NCBI GenBank assembly: GCA_021186555.1
Contig: JAJKFL010000237.1
Span: 5,662,558-5,726,557, forward strand
Direction of reading: 5' to 3'
Source: Reticulitermes speratus
Taxonomy: Eukaryota; Arthropoda; Insecta; Blattodea; Rhinotermitidae
Length of the DNA stretch: 64,000 bases
The notes beneath the pieces are model-generated. The model was not told where the DNA came from, ran no database searches, and saw nothing but the letters and a program-made list of their open reading frames with translations. A program made the translations under genes and the position numbers. Below, one piece after another: positions 44,009 through 54,613 of this stretch. Positions within the stretch are counted from its first letter, which is position 1. Each line of letters starts with the position of its first letter.

Positions 44009-44192
44009 GTTTTAAACTTTCGCGGCGACATGATTCAATATAGTCTTCTCGGGCGCACAGCCGCGTCAATTCGTTTGAATACAACGTTTCGGGGACTAGC
44101 TCCGTCCCCATCTCAGGGGATGGGACGAGCTAGTCCCCGAACGTTGTATTCAAACGAATTGACGCGGCTGTGCGCCCCAGAAGACTATATTG
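44009..44192. mobile_element. family A palindromic hammerhead element
   Basis: Near-perfect arms: ATTCAATATAGTCTTCTCGG and its mirror near 44175, including CAATTCGTTTGAATACAACG. The extension TTTTAAACTTTCGCGGCGAC is a diverged version of the family end. The minus-strand block reads CTGAGATGGGGAC, GTCCCCGAAACGTTG: stem II is strong, but one core base is missing from CTGANGA. AAATACGCTGTATTA (43994-44008) and AAATACACTGTATTA (44193-44207) flank it. Confidence 0.8.
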
Positions 44193-44468
44193 AAATACAC
44201 TGTATTATTTCATTCTTTACTTAGTCCTCTATATATAGCCACTTCCCGTAAGTACGTAATATTGTCTCACGGCTCGTTGAGAGTCACAACTTAATTTCCA
44301 CGCCCTGAACATTTTGCTTTCTTGACATCAACATCGTGCCAGAACTTATATATTTGTTGCGAGATATTCGGTTGCCCTAAATATGTCGAACTAACAGTGA
44401 TGAAGTGAGAATTACAGGACAAACAGCTATACCCTCTATTTTAGGCACTTACTAAGAGCAAAAACATA

Positions 44469-44653
44469 CCGTCGAACTCGGTTATAACGTCATCAAGGGG
44501 ACTGAATATTTTGTGTCGTTATAAACGAGTGTTGTTTTAACCGAGGAGTAAAATGTTATGGTTAACAGCTAGAAATTAATTGATACCACAGAATATGTGA
44601 CGCTATAGACGAGGTGTGGTAGAAACCAATGTCGTTATAACCGAGTCCGACTG
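44469..44653. mobile_element. pogo/Tigger-like MITE on TA, 185 bp
   Basis: CCGTCGAACTCGGTTATAAC mirrors GTTATAACCGAGTCCGACTG, with TA outside both ends (44467-44468 and 44654-44655). The CAGT-type end plus TA target fits pogo-like elements. The interior is noncoding. Confidence 0.82.
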
Positions 44654-44812
44654 TACTTTGAGAGACCAGCTGATCCCCGGGGAAATGGCACGTCGAAATT
44701 TCGGATTCAAAATCACGAAGACGCCATCTGAATTTCAGCCAACCAAAATTCCTATCTTTTGAAAATAATGTGGTGACTGTTATTATGAAAACAAGAATAT
44801 ATTTTGCGTGTT

Positions 44813-45066
44813 GCGATACGTGACGTGTGGCCACTGATACTCATGCGATACGTGACGTGTGGTCACTGCTACTCATGCGATACGTGACGTGTGGTCACTC
44901 CTACTCATGCGATACGTGACGTGTGGTCACTCTACTCATGCGATACGTGACGTGTGGTCACTCCTACTCATGCGATACGTGACGTGTGGTCACTGCTACT
45001 CATGCGATACGTGACGTGCGTCACTGCTACTCATGCGATACGTGACGTGTGGTCACTGCTACTCAT
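44813..45066. repeat. 32-bp tandem array, about 8 copies
   Basis: The unit contains GATACGTGACGTGTGGTCAC and TGCTACTCATGC. The copies are nearly identical apart from single-base losses. Confidence 0.95.
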
Positions 45067-45126
45067 AACTGAGTGCCTGTACGCCTAAAAGTAGAGGAAA
45101 CTTTATTCATCAAAATAATCTTGCGA

Positions 45127-45316
45127 GGTTTCAGGCTTCCGCCGTGATGGAGTTGAAGACCTTCGTTCTTCTGGAATGTTATGCGGCATAGCAGTCCAAG
45201 AAAACTTGGACTTCTTAGGCCTTGAGAACGGAATCATTATATTGTCCCGAAACATCCGTAACAAACTACCAACCCAAACTGTGGTACATTCCAGGACAGA
45301 GGAAGCCTCATAATCT
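45127..45316. mobile_element. family A hammerhead element, eroded
   Basis: Starts GTTTCAGGCTTCCGCCGTGA. The right part holds GTCCCGAAACATCCGTAACA on the plus strand. The left ribozyme half is deleted, leaving a small hairpin CAAGAAAACTTGG. Confidence 0.6.
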
Positions 45317-45649
45317 CATATGTTATTATGTGTCCAGGTAGATGTTTCGGAGAACCGTGTGCATTAAAGGTATATTATTATTATTATTATTATTAATCTA
45401 AATTAAATGTCATAATTTATACTGCAGAAATATTTCACCCGTACGTTTACTGTTGATTAAGAGGATGTAAATTGCCATCGCCAGGTTGTTGCTTGTTGAA
45501 GGTGCTGCAACAACGTCGAGTGTCTGAAAGGAAATTTTATAACTTCAATATTTCTGAAACTCCGTAATTAAAACCTTTGTAATTTATAAAATTGCTTTCT
45601 GCCCATTTGCTTCGAGACCTGTCGGGTTATTGAAGCGGTGAAAAGACTA

Positions 45650-45914
45650 GCACTATATTTTTATGTGGCGTTACTGCCTCGTTTTTACGTTCCCAGATCA
45701 CACACTAAGTAGACACAAACACACAAACACACACACTCACACGGTAGAACTCCCCTGAACGAGTGATCAGCTCTTCGCAGAGGCTGCTACCTACACAATA
45801 AAAAAAATACACACAAGAGGCGAGCACCCATGCCCTCAAAGGATTCGAACCAGCAATCCCAGTTGTCAAGCGTCTGCAGACGTACGCCTTGGACTGCACG
45901 GCCACCGGGAGCGG
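45650..45914 (-). mobile_element. tRNA-Leu-like SINE, type 1, diverged subtype (minus strand)
   Basis: The reverse strand reads CCCGGTGGCCGTGCAGTCCA (A-box region) and CTGGTTCGAATCCTTTGAGG (B box). The body is shared with 15452-15697 (GCTGATCACTCGTTCAGGGG). It contains a CACA microsatellite near 45715-45740. Confidence 0.82.
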
Positions 45915-46755
45915 CCTAGCACTATTACGGATTACAAATTGCAATTTTGGCTCTAAATCAGCTGTTACAGCTGAGATGATCATGTTCTTTTTCAGTCACT
46001 TCAAACAGATGCTGGTACAGTACTGTAAAGAGAGCGAAGAGATTTTGCCTTTCATATTCCTCCCACTTCACATTTCACGATAATTGCAAAATTTGACGCT
46101 GTATAATCTAGGCAAGAAAGGGAAATCAGTTACGTAAACACACAAACAAAATAACAGACACAAACAAACAAAGCGGCAGACATACAAACAAAGGAACAGA
46201 GCCTATCATTATTCTTTCGATTCGATATGCGAAAGAAAAAAGATGTGAAAAATCACTGGCCTTTTTAGTATTCAGTCCGATGTGAACCATGTTCCTCTAT
46301 GCATAACGATTTGTGGAAATGTCCACAACTTTTTGCAAGTGAATTCAGAAGAGGCAAATGTCATCATCCCTCCAGCTGGCGAGTGCCAGGCTACTATAAA
46401 ATATCAGAAATGCGTGTTTTTACTTCTGTTCTAGCGGCTGTGACCAAGCGTCAGCACTTGCTGTTTAGAAAGACGGCTGTGCAAACTGCTGCTTTGCCTG
46501 CAGATAAATGTCAGTGTACAACGTACCAAGACAGCCTTCCCATTCTGTTACAGACGCAATTTATAATGACCGTGCAATTTACATTCCGAGGTCGTATAGA
46601 CCTAAATTAAAAGCAGGGCCGCTAAACGTGATAGGATAAGACACCGAGAGAATCACTGGAAAACAGCTATATGTGTTCGATAAATACATTACCTTACACT
46701 TTCGGTAGGGTAGTATACGTCGTAGAATGTATTATCATTATATGACAACTAAGAT
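45915..46755. other. noncoding stretch, nothing recognised
   Basis: Frames at 45889-46083 and 46299-46610 carry no domain that I recognise. Confidence 0.4.
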
Positions 46756-46759
46756 TTGT

Positions 46760-47315
46760 AGAGTCGATGAACGCGTTTGATGTACTTCCGACACACTGCG
46801 GACAGATGGTATATCGGGACATGCGTATAGGTAGATATTGGACATTCTGAGGACCGATGGGATATCTGGACCTGTTGGAGTAGGATATATGAACACTCGT
46901 TGGACAGATGGATATCCAGACACTCTGCTGCACAGATAGGATATCTGGACACTGTGGACAGATAGGATATCTGGACACGTGCTGGACGATAGGATATATG
47001 AACACTCTGTTGGACAGATGGGATATTCAGACTCTCTGCTGCACAGATAGGATATCTGGACACTGCTGGACAGATAGGATATCTGGACACTGCTGGACAG
47101 ATAGGATATCTGGACACTGCTGGACAGATAGGATATCTGGACACTGCTGACAGATGATGACACTCTGGACTAGATGCGGATAATATGATATTGGATACTG
47201 CTAGACAGATAGGATATCTGGACACTGTTGGACAGATAGGATATCTGGACACTGCTGCACAAAGGATATCTGGACATTCTGCTGACGGCACTTTGTGGAC
47301 AGATAGGATACAAGA
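46760..47315. repeat. 27-bp tandem array, irregular
   Basis: The unit contains GGATATCTGGACACTGCTGG and ACAGATA. About twenty copies with many small insertions and deletions. Overlapping minus-strand frames (46738-47327) are by-products. Confidence 0.88.
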
Positions 47316-47559
47316 GACTCGAGGCATGCTATTTAAGCATTAAGCTGAGCATTCGGGCTGGTAGATGAAGTAACTGCCTATATCTGGCATAAACTGAACA
47401 GTATACATGTCTCGATGTGGCTGTCGGAGTTTCTGTAGCTACTTGACGACGAAGGAATTGTGTGACCTGCTGGTGGCTGCGTTGGTTATGACAGGTAGAT
47501 TCGCTACAGTAGTAATACTGCCAAGTTTTGTAGGCAGTAGCAGGCTCTGAATCTGCTGG

Positions 47560-48035
47560 CAGCATGTACGTGAAGCAGCTCTGAAATACTGCAGGATGTA
47601 CGTGAAGCAGCTACGTACTACTCGATGTCGTGTGGCAGGTCTGTAGCTACTTGAGGATGTACGGAATTGAGGTCGTACACTGCGGAGTAGGATAGCGGTT
47701 GTAGTACTGACAGGAGTCGTGATAGCAGCTACTTGTACGTGAATGCGGACAGTTTGTAGTGAGGAGTAGTGAGCAGGCTCTGAAGCTCTGGCAGATGTAC
47801 GTGATGGCAGGCTCTGTAGCTACTGGCAGCATGTACGTGATGCAGGCTCTGTAGCTACTGGCAGGATGTACGTGATGCAGGCTCTGTAGCTACTGGCAGG
47901 ATGACGTGATGGCAGGCTCTGTAGCTACTGGCAGATGACGTGATGGCAGGCTCTGTAGCTACTGGCAGGATGTACGTGATGGCAGGCTCTGTAGCTACTG
48001 GCAGGATGCACGTGATGGCAGGCTCTGTAGCTACT
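47560..48035. repeat. 36-bp tandem array, irregular
   Basis: The unit contains GGATGTACGTGATGGCAGGC and TCTGTAGCTACTGGCA. Right-hand copies are regular; left-hand copies (from about 47330, more weakly) are broken up. Single-base gaps are frequent. Confidence 0.85.
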
Positions 48036-49010
48036 GGTTGATGGTATACTAACTGAGAGACTACAAAGGTTGCAAATAGAGTGTGTACTTAAAGTACGTA
48101 AGCTACTGACAGAACCTGTACTGCCCGTTGGCTGTGTATCCGCTTGTACAGTCTATAGCCCTTGCCAGATTGTATATCTACTGGCAAGGCATTAGAGCTC
48201 CTAGCAGGCTTTGTTCTTATTGTCAGGTTTTCTGCCTACTAGTGGGGTATAAGTTGCCAGAAATTTTGTAACGGATGGAGCTAATGTTTGGTGTCACACT
48301 GTAAGCCTGTGGAGTTAAAAATGGCATCCACTGCAATACATTGGTACGTTATATGGAGTGTTTTCTATTAGGACTAAAAGTTTCTTCAGGATTTATAACA
48401 ACAGATATGAAAACAAATGAAGTAGCTATAAAAGCTGGGTTCTTAGAAAGCTGGAGTTAAGTTTAGTAATGCATGGTTGGAGGTCATGACGAACTGTTTT
48501 AATATTATATCTTACAAGGGAATGAAAGTGAATCATTCTTAGGGAAGAGAAAGTGGACTGAAGGCGTATGGAGGGACTGAAGGGGGAGGGAAATCGGGAA
48601 CGAGAATCGGAGCATGGTGTATAAGGCTCAGCAAGTAATATGAACGTAGATAATCTGGGTGTGTAGCATGAGTGGGTAAATGTGAAATACCTTCAACGTC
48701 TTACTCACAACACTTGAAGCTAAGAGAAGCCTTGGAAGAGTGATATTAAAGTTAGTATTAATAAACAGGGTACAAGGCTTTGACTTTTATTGGTGTGATT
48801 CAGGTTAAGGTCCAGTGGTGGATTTTGTGAATACGGTTGTGAACACTCGAATTCAAAGACGGGGAGGTATAATTTGATCAGATTATCAACTATCAGTTTA
48901 TAAAATAATGATTTTATTTAGTGATAATAATGATAATAATACAATAGTGGCAGCTCAAACCAAGCCGTCAGTAAGAAACAATTTAAAAAATACAATTTTT
49001 AAGGAAGTTA
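48036..49010. other. noncoding stretch, nothing recognised
   Basis: The start still shows GTAGCTACTG-like remnants of the adjacent array. The rest shows no repeat or domain. Confidence 0.4.
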
Positions 49011-49014
49011 TTGA

Positions 49015-49925
49015 CAGTAAATGTGACGGTTATGTAAACAACATGAGGAAACTATCGACCACCTGACCTCAGGATGTCCCATTTTGGCGAAGAATAGGTA
49101 CTTAAGGAGACACGACAGAGTTGTTGGTGTACATTTGCATTATTCAATATGCAAAGGGCTAGGCATCGAACGACAGGAAAGTAGTATACTGACACACACA
49201 CACACCCAAGCCTGTATGCGAATATGAAGATGTAACACCATTATGGAATGAAGTGCTACATACAGATAGAGAAGTTGTGGAAAATAGGCGAGATATAAGA
49301 GCTAAAAATGTAAAATTCACCCTAGAACAGGCTATGAAGGCCCAGAGGGGAAGTATAGGTATAACTCTACTCTTTCTTTAACCTAGGCGCTAGATGGGAA
49401 TGGGTGGTTAACGCCAGCTCCGGCCGCTTTAGCCCGGCAAGAGACTCCGAACCCATTATATAATTGGCTGCGTGGGCCCAAGGGCTGGTCTGGATGGGTG
49501 CGGAAAATCTCGCCTCCACCGGGATTCGATCTCCGGACAGACCGGTCTGTAGCGAGTCGCTATACCGACTGAGCTATTCCGGTCCACGTAGGTCATATAA
49601 TGAATGGAAACAAAGGCCAGAAATCATCCATGCTTATACGTGTGACAATACCAGCGGATGAGAATATCACGCAAAAGCAAGCAGAGAAGAGTCTGAAATA
49701 TGTGTTCAAGTACGGAGATAAAACGAATGTGGAATATGAAATGTTATGACATACCGGTGACAATTAGAGTCATACCAGGAAACATTCAACAGATTCAGTA
49801 CAAAAGACAGCTGTACTTGGAACATCACACATAATATGAAAAGTATTGCAGTCTGAAACTTGAAACCTGAGCGGTGGGGATCACCGTTGGTTCAAGAGAA
49901 GTACCAGGGAGAAAAGGCCTGTGAC
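49015..49925 (+). pseudogene. C-terminal part of an R2/NeSL-like LINE protein, split by a SINE
   Basis: The first part reads CKQHEETIDHLTSGCPILAK (zinc knuckle C...H....C pattern), then RYLRRHDRVVGVHLHYSICK and VENRRDIRAKN. In functional relatives that last region is RPDI, part of the restriction-like endonuclease. After the SINE (49360-49588) the protein resumes as KSSMLIRVTIPADENIT with QKQAEKSLKYV, and ends AVLGTSHII, then SGGDHRWFKRSTREKRPVT. Stops and frame changes are present, and the RPD motif reads RRD. Such tails belong to LINEs with restriction-like endonucleases. Reverse transcriptase is not present. Confidence 0.72.
49360..49588 (-). mobile_element. tRNA-derived SINE, type 2, inside the LINE (minus strand)
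   Basis: The reverse strand reads GGACCGGAATAGCTCAGTCG (A box TAGCTCAGTCGG, intact) and GATCGAATCCCGGTGGAGGC (B box). The body has TGGGCCCACGCAGCC. It separates two parts of one LINE reading frame, so it inserted later. Confidence 0.88.
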
Positions 49926-49934
49926 AAGACACGT

Positions 49935-50035
49935 GATGATATGATGATGATGATAATGGGATGATGTTGATGATAATTATATGATGATGTTGATAATGAT
50001 ATGATGATGATAATGGTATGATGATGATGATGATA
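49935..50035. repeat. (GAT)n-type microsatellite
   Basis: Imperfect GATGATGATGATAATG runs between the LINE tail and the 35-bp array. Confidence 0.85.
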
Positions 50036-50110
50036 ACAATGAACATGAAATGTTGATCCAATAACTTCTTTGAAATGGGCATAGAGTTGGAAGCAAATAA
50101 TTTAAGGACA

Positions 50111-51854
50111 GAAAAGTACGTGCACGAATACACAAACTGACATAATAAAAGTACGTGCACGAATACACAAACTGACATAATAAAAGTACGTGCACGAATA
50201 CACAAACAGACATAATAAAAGTACGTGCACGAATACACAAACAGACATAATAAAATTACGTGCACGAATACACAAACATACATAATAAAAGTACGTGCAA
50301 GAATACACAAACATACATAATAAAAGTACGTGCACGAATATACAAACAGACATAATAAAAGTACGTGCACGAATACACAAACAGACATAATAAAAGTACG
50401 TGCATGATTATACAAACAAACATAATAAAAGTACGTGCACGAATACACAAACATACATAATAAAAGTACGTGCACGAATACACAAACATACATAATAAAA
50501 GTACGTGCAAGAATACACAAACAGGCATAATAAAAGTACGTGCACGAATACACAAACAGACATAATAAAAGTACGTGCAAGAATACACAAACAGGCATAA
50601 TAAAAGTACGTGCACGAATACACAAACAGACATAATAAAAGTACGTGCACGAATACACAAACAGACATAATAAAAGTACGTGCACGAATACACAAACAGA
50701 CATAATAAAAGTACGTGCACGAATACACAAACATACATAATAAAAGTACGTGCAAGAATACACAAACAGGCATAATAAAAGTACGTGCACGAATACACAA
50801 ACAGACAATAAAAGTACGTGCAAGAATACACAAACAGGCATAATAAAGTACGTGCACGAATACAAAAACAGACATAATAAAAGTACGTGCACGAATACAC
50901 AAACATACATAATAAAAGTACGTGCACGAATACACAAACATACATAATAAAAGTACGTGCAAGAATACACAAACAGGCATAATAAAAGTACGTGCACGAA
51001 TACACAAACAGACATAATAAAAGTACGTGCACGAATACACAAACAGACATAATATAAGTACGTGCACGAATACACAAACATACATAATAAAAGTACGTGC
51101 ACGAAAACACAAACATACGTAATAAAAGTACGTGCACGAATACACAAACAGACATAATAAAAGTACGTGCACGAATACACAAACATACATAATATAAGTA
51201 CGTGCACGAATACACAAACAGACATAATAAAAGTACGTGCATTAATACACAAACATACATAATAAAAGTACGTGCAAGAATACTCAAACAGGCATAATAA
51301 AAGTACGTGCACGAATAGACAAACAGACATAAAAAAAAGTACGTGCACGAATACACAAACAGACATAATAAAAGTACGTGCACGAATACACAAACATACA
51401 TAATAAAGTACGTGCACGAATACACAAACATACATAATAAAAGTACGTGCACGAATACACAAACAGACATAATATAAGTACGTGCACGAATACACAAACA
51501 GACATAATAAAAGTACGTGCACGAGTACACAAACATACATAATAAAAGTACGTGCACGAATACACAAACATACATAATAAAAGTACGTGCACGAATACAC
51601 AAACATACATAATAAAAGTACGTGCAAGAATACTCAAACAGACATAATAAAAGTACGTGCAAGAATACACAAACAGACATAATAAAAGTACGTGCACGAA
51701 TACACAAACATACATAATAAAAGTACGTGCACGAATACACAAACATACATAATAAAAGTACGTGCACGAATACACAAACATACATAATAAAAGTACGTGC
51801 ACGAATACACAAACATACATAATAAAAGTACGTGCATGAATACACAAACAGACC
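50111..51854. repeat. 35-bp tandem array, about 50 copies
   Basis: The unit contains GTACGTGCACGAATACACAA and ACAGACATAATAAAA. There is a G/T variant (AGACATA or ATACATA) and a GCAAGAATA variant, which recur in blocks. The minus strand stays open for up to 600 codons (49825-51627) because no unit creates a stop. It reads hydrophobic CVFVHVLLLCLFVYSCTYFY-type repeats that cycle through all three frames every three units, so it is not a plausible gene. Confidence 0.95.
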
Positions 51855-53075
51855 ATAATATGAGGTAGGAGCCACATGAGAAGGGCAGGCAGGTTGTAGA
51901 GCTGTAAGGAGCTAGAATGTGCGTGGGTGTGAACTTGCATGACAATAGTAAATTAAACGTCTTAAACATTATTAATTGTGATTATTATAATTACAGGCAC
52001 AAAACCTTGCAGCGACCCACAGTAAAACATATTGTCTAATACGTCTTTCACACAATACACACACACACAACTTTATAAAACAGACATCTGTCGGCTACGC
52101 TTCATCTAACCAGTAGCACAGCAAAATAGAAACTGTGTTAACGGTCTGTATTCTGACAGGAATTTACGTATGACCTTGAAATGAAGTAATCAATACTGCA
52201 AAGTGAACGCCGTAAGAAGAATGGTTATAATGTAATTTCTAATAAGGGCGACACAAAGGTAATTCATTTGTATTAAAATTTTGGTATAGATGTATGTGAT
52301 GGTTATTTAAATGTTAGCATGTAATCTACAATATGTGTCAGTTAATGCAGAACACAGTATGATATAATTTAACAATTCTTTAATTCTAAGACCTTCACTT
52401 TTTAAGATTACTTTGATTAAGATTTGTGCGTCATAAAGAAGACAAGATAACCTGTAAGGGATATGAACAAATTTTGTGGAAAGATATCTGATAGGTTTCT
52501 GAAATATGATATTGTACTTTTACCCTTGGGTAGTGGGGCACTCAAATTGTGATTGGACGTGACTGAATGATAGTAGAATCGACCATCTGTTTTGGCCCAA
52601 TGGGAATGTTCTTGCTCCGCGTTTCCCTCCGCAGTACAGAGCCTCGCAAGTAGATTTATATTCTCCTGGGAAATTGGGTATGGTAGTACGAAGAGGACTT
52701 CCGAAGAGCCTTGGTTCAGCTGAACTCACTGGGGTTCCTCGTAAACGCGTGTCCCACTTGTTTTGTGTGGATGGATAGCAGTGCTGGATTTGCGGCCATG
52801 ATTGTACTCAATTATCGGACACGTAGACCTTGTTCTTGTTTGATGCCGCACATTTATTAAGGGCAAGAACTGTAAATCCCATCATGCCTTATCTACTTCT
52901 GTGGTTTGACCTAATTGTGATAGAAACCAACATAGTGTACACAAGCACTGTGTTTGGTGGTCTGGTAAATGTAACCACCAAACGCTGAGGGACAAAATAA
53001 ATGCACCCTGTACCAGTTAAAAGCTAAAAATTGAGGTTTAAATGGATTTTTTTTTAATAAACCGTAATGGAAAAG
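51855..53075. other. noncoding stretch, small hairpin only
   Basis: GTTTGGTGGT and ACCACCAAAC near 52951-52983 form a 10-bp stem. No other feature was recognised. Confidence 0.4.
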
Positions 53076-53159
53076 GAAAAATTTCGATCACACGTTCCTT
53101 AAACCAACAAATGCCCACATTTTACTTATTACACAATACAATTTTTTACTTTACAATCA

Positions 53160-53204
53160 GTCCAACATGTTTCGGATACCTATTCTGGGACCATCATCAG
53201 GGAC
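53160..53204 (-). ncRNA. hammerhead ribozyme in the left arm
   Basis: The minus strand reads GTCC, CTGATGA, an extra U, stem II GGTCCC against GGTATCC (one mismatch, one bulge), GAAA, stem III ACATGT, T (H17), GGAC. All core nucleotides and the four-pair stem I are intact. Confidence 0.78.
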
Positions 53205-53255
53205 CCGTACCGTGAATTACACAAAATTACAAATCAACAAATAATGGTACATATT

Positions 53256-53445
53256 GAAATCTGTGGTCTTCTGGGTTATTACACGGCGTCGCGTGATAAT
53301 TATTTACCGACGTTTCGGGACAACGTATCGGTCCCTTCTTCACGGGTCAAGATTCTTGACGTCGGTAAATAATTACCACACGACGCCGTGTAATAACCCA
53401 GAAGACCACATATTTCATCAACATCGCGGCGGAAGCCTCAAATCA
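53256..53445. mobile_element. family A palindromic hammerhead element, nested, perfect 12-bp duplication
   Basis: ATGGTACATATT at 53244-53255 and 53446-53457 is identical and belongs to the host element. The arms (CTGTGGTCTTCTGGGTTATT and mirror) pair closely. The right extension TCGCGGCGGAAGCCTCAAAT is the family end. The minus-strand block reads GTGAAGAAGGGACC, GTTGTCCCGAAACGTCGG. The plus-strand ribozyme half is largely deleted. Confidence 0.88.
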
Positions 53446-53815
53446 ATGGTACATATTCAAATTTCAAGAGAAAAAATTTAGGTTTCTCAGTTGTGTTTGT
53501 GGGTCCACTGAAATTTAAAGTTAAAGAATGAAGTTAAAATTAGATAAAGACATATATATATAAAATTTACACAACTACTGATACATAGGTATGTACAGTT
53601 TTGCCATTTCAACCTCCGTTCTGCCTTACCAGTTTCTTATATATCTATACAAAAAGATTGTATATATATGTTTTTATCTAATTTTAACTTCGTTTTTTAA
53701 CATTAACTTTCAGTGTACCCACAAAAACAACTGAGAAAACCTACATTTTTCGTCTTGAACTTTGAATATGGACCATTATTTGTTGATTTGTGATTTTGCG
53801 TAATTCACGGTACGG

Positions 53816-53860
53816 GTCCCTGATGACGGTCCCAGATTAGGGATCCGAAACATGTTGGAC
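53816..53860 (+). ncRNA. hammerhead ribozyme in the right arm, core intact
   Basis: GTCC (stem I), CTGATGA with C3 at 53820, stem II GGTCCC against GGGATCC (six pairs, one bulged T), GAAA, stem III ACATGT, T at 53856 as H17, then GGAC. This copy has perfect stem II pairing where the mirror copy has a mismatch. Confidence 0.83.
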
Positions 53861-53975
53861 TGATTGTAATGTAAAAAATTGTATTGTATAATAAGTAAAA
53901 GGTGGTTATTTGTTGGTTTGAGAAATGTTTGATCGAATGAAAATGCACGGTATGAACAATATAAAGAAAAATTTT

Positions 53976-54613
53976 GAAATTTTTTTGACCTCCAAAATGC
54001 TTGCGACTGACTAGTCCACTAACCAAATACATGGAGCAGAATCTGTCTCTAGAAACCGGCAGTCGCTTACTTGCAATAATAAATCAGACTCTTCACTGCT
54101 CTTTTACAAATGCTGTCGATTGCAATTTATCAACATCAAAACGAATAACTCTTCTCCACATAATTCTTTTGCAAAATGTATCTTGTATGGATGAAATTTG
54201 TGACATTTCATGATATCGGTGTACACATGACTTTGGAAGTACAATTTCATTTGCAGTCTTTCTTATTGATCATTGTGGACTTACTGCGATTTGGCAAGTA
54301 CAACTACTCGTATACTGCTTTCATTACCAGTTGAAGTTCTCTGGCAATCTGCTCTTGGTTTGTCTGAAACACTGCCAGTCTTCTGAAATCTCGAATAAAT
54401 TCGACCAACAGGAGGCTGTCCAGGTCGTGGTCTGCTTGGGTGATGCTGGTGAAATTTTTCACTTGTCTGTCATTGGTTAAGGCCAGAGGCATGCAAAAGG
54501 ACAATTTCTGCCTTTTTTTTCTGAATCACTCTTCTTTATAATAATTTAAATGCGATCGTCTTTGATTTTAAAACCTTAAAAATATTTGCCTGGGAGTAGT
54601 AATTGTAAATCTT
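53976..54613. other. noncoding stretch, nothing recognised
   Basis: Frames at 54001-54213 and 54304-54504 carry no recognisable domain. Confidence 0.35.

Larger units (their letters stand above)
53085..53965. mobile_element. family B palindromic hammerhead element, host of a nested family A element
   Basis: The outer arms pair CGATCACACG.TCCTTAAACC with its mirror near 53905-53935. They continue through AAATGCCCACATTTTACTTA and both ribozymes, then through the inner arms (AGTTGTGTTTGTGGGT against its mirror). The right extension is AATGCACGGTATGAACAATA. GAAAAATTT at 53076-53084 and 53966-53974 is a likely target duplication (9 bp exact, maybe 11). A family A element sits in the left arm at 53256-53445. 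Confidence 0.82.

Noticed and set aside
49825-51875. 600- and 539-codon open frames on the minus strand
   Set aside because: They are frame-rotating products of a 35-bp tandem unit with no unrelated domain.
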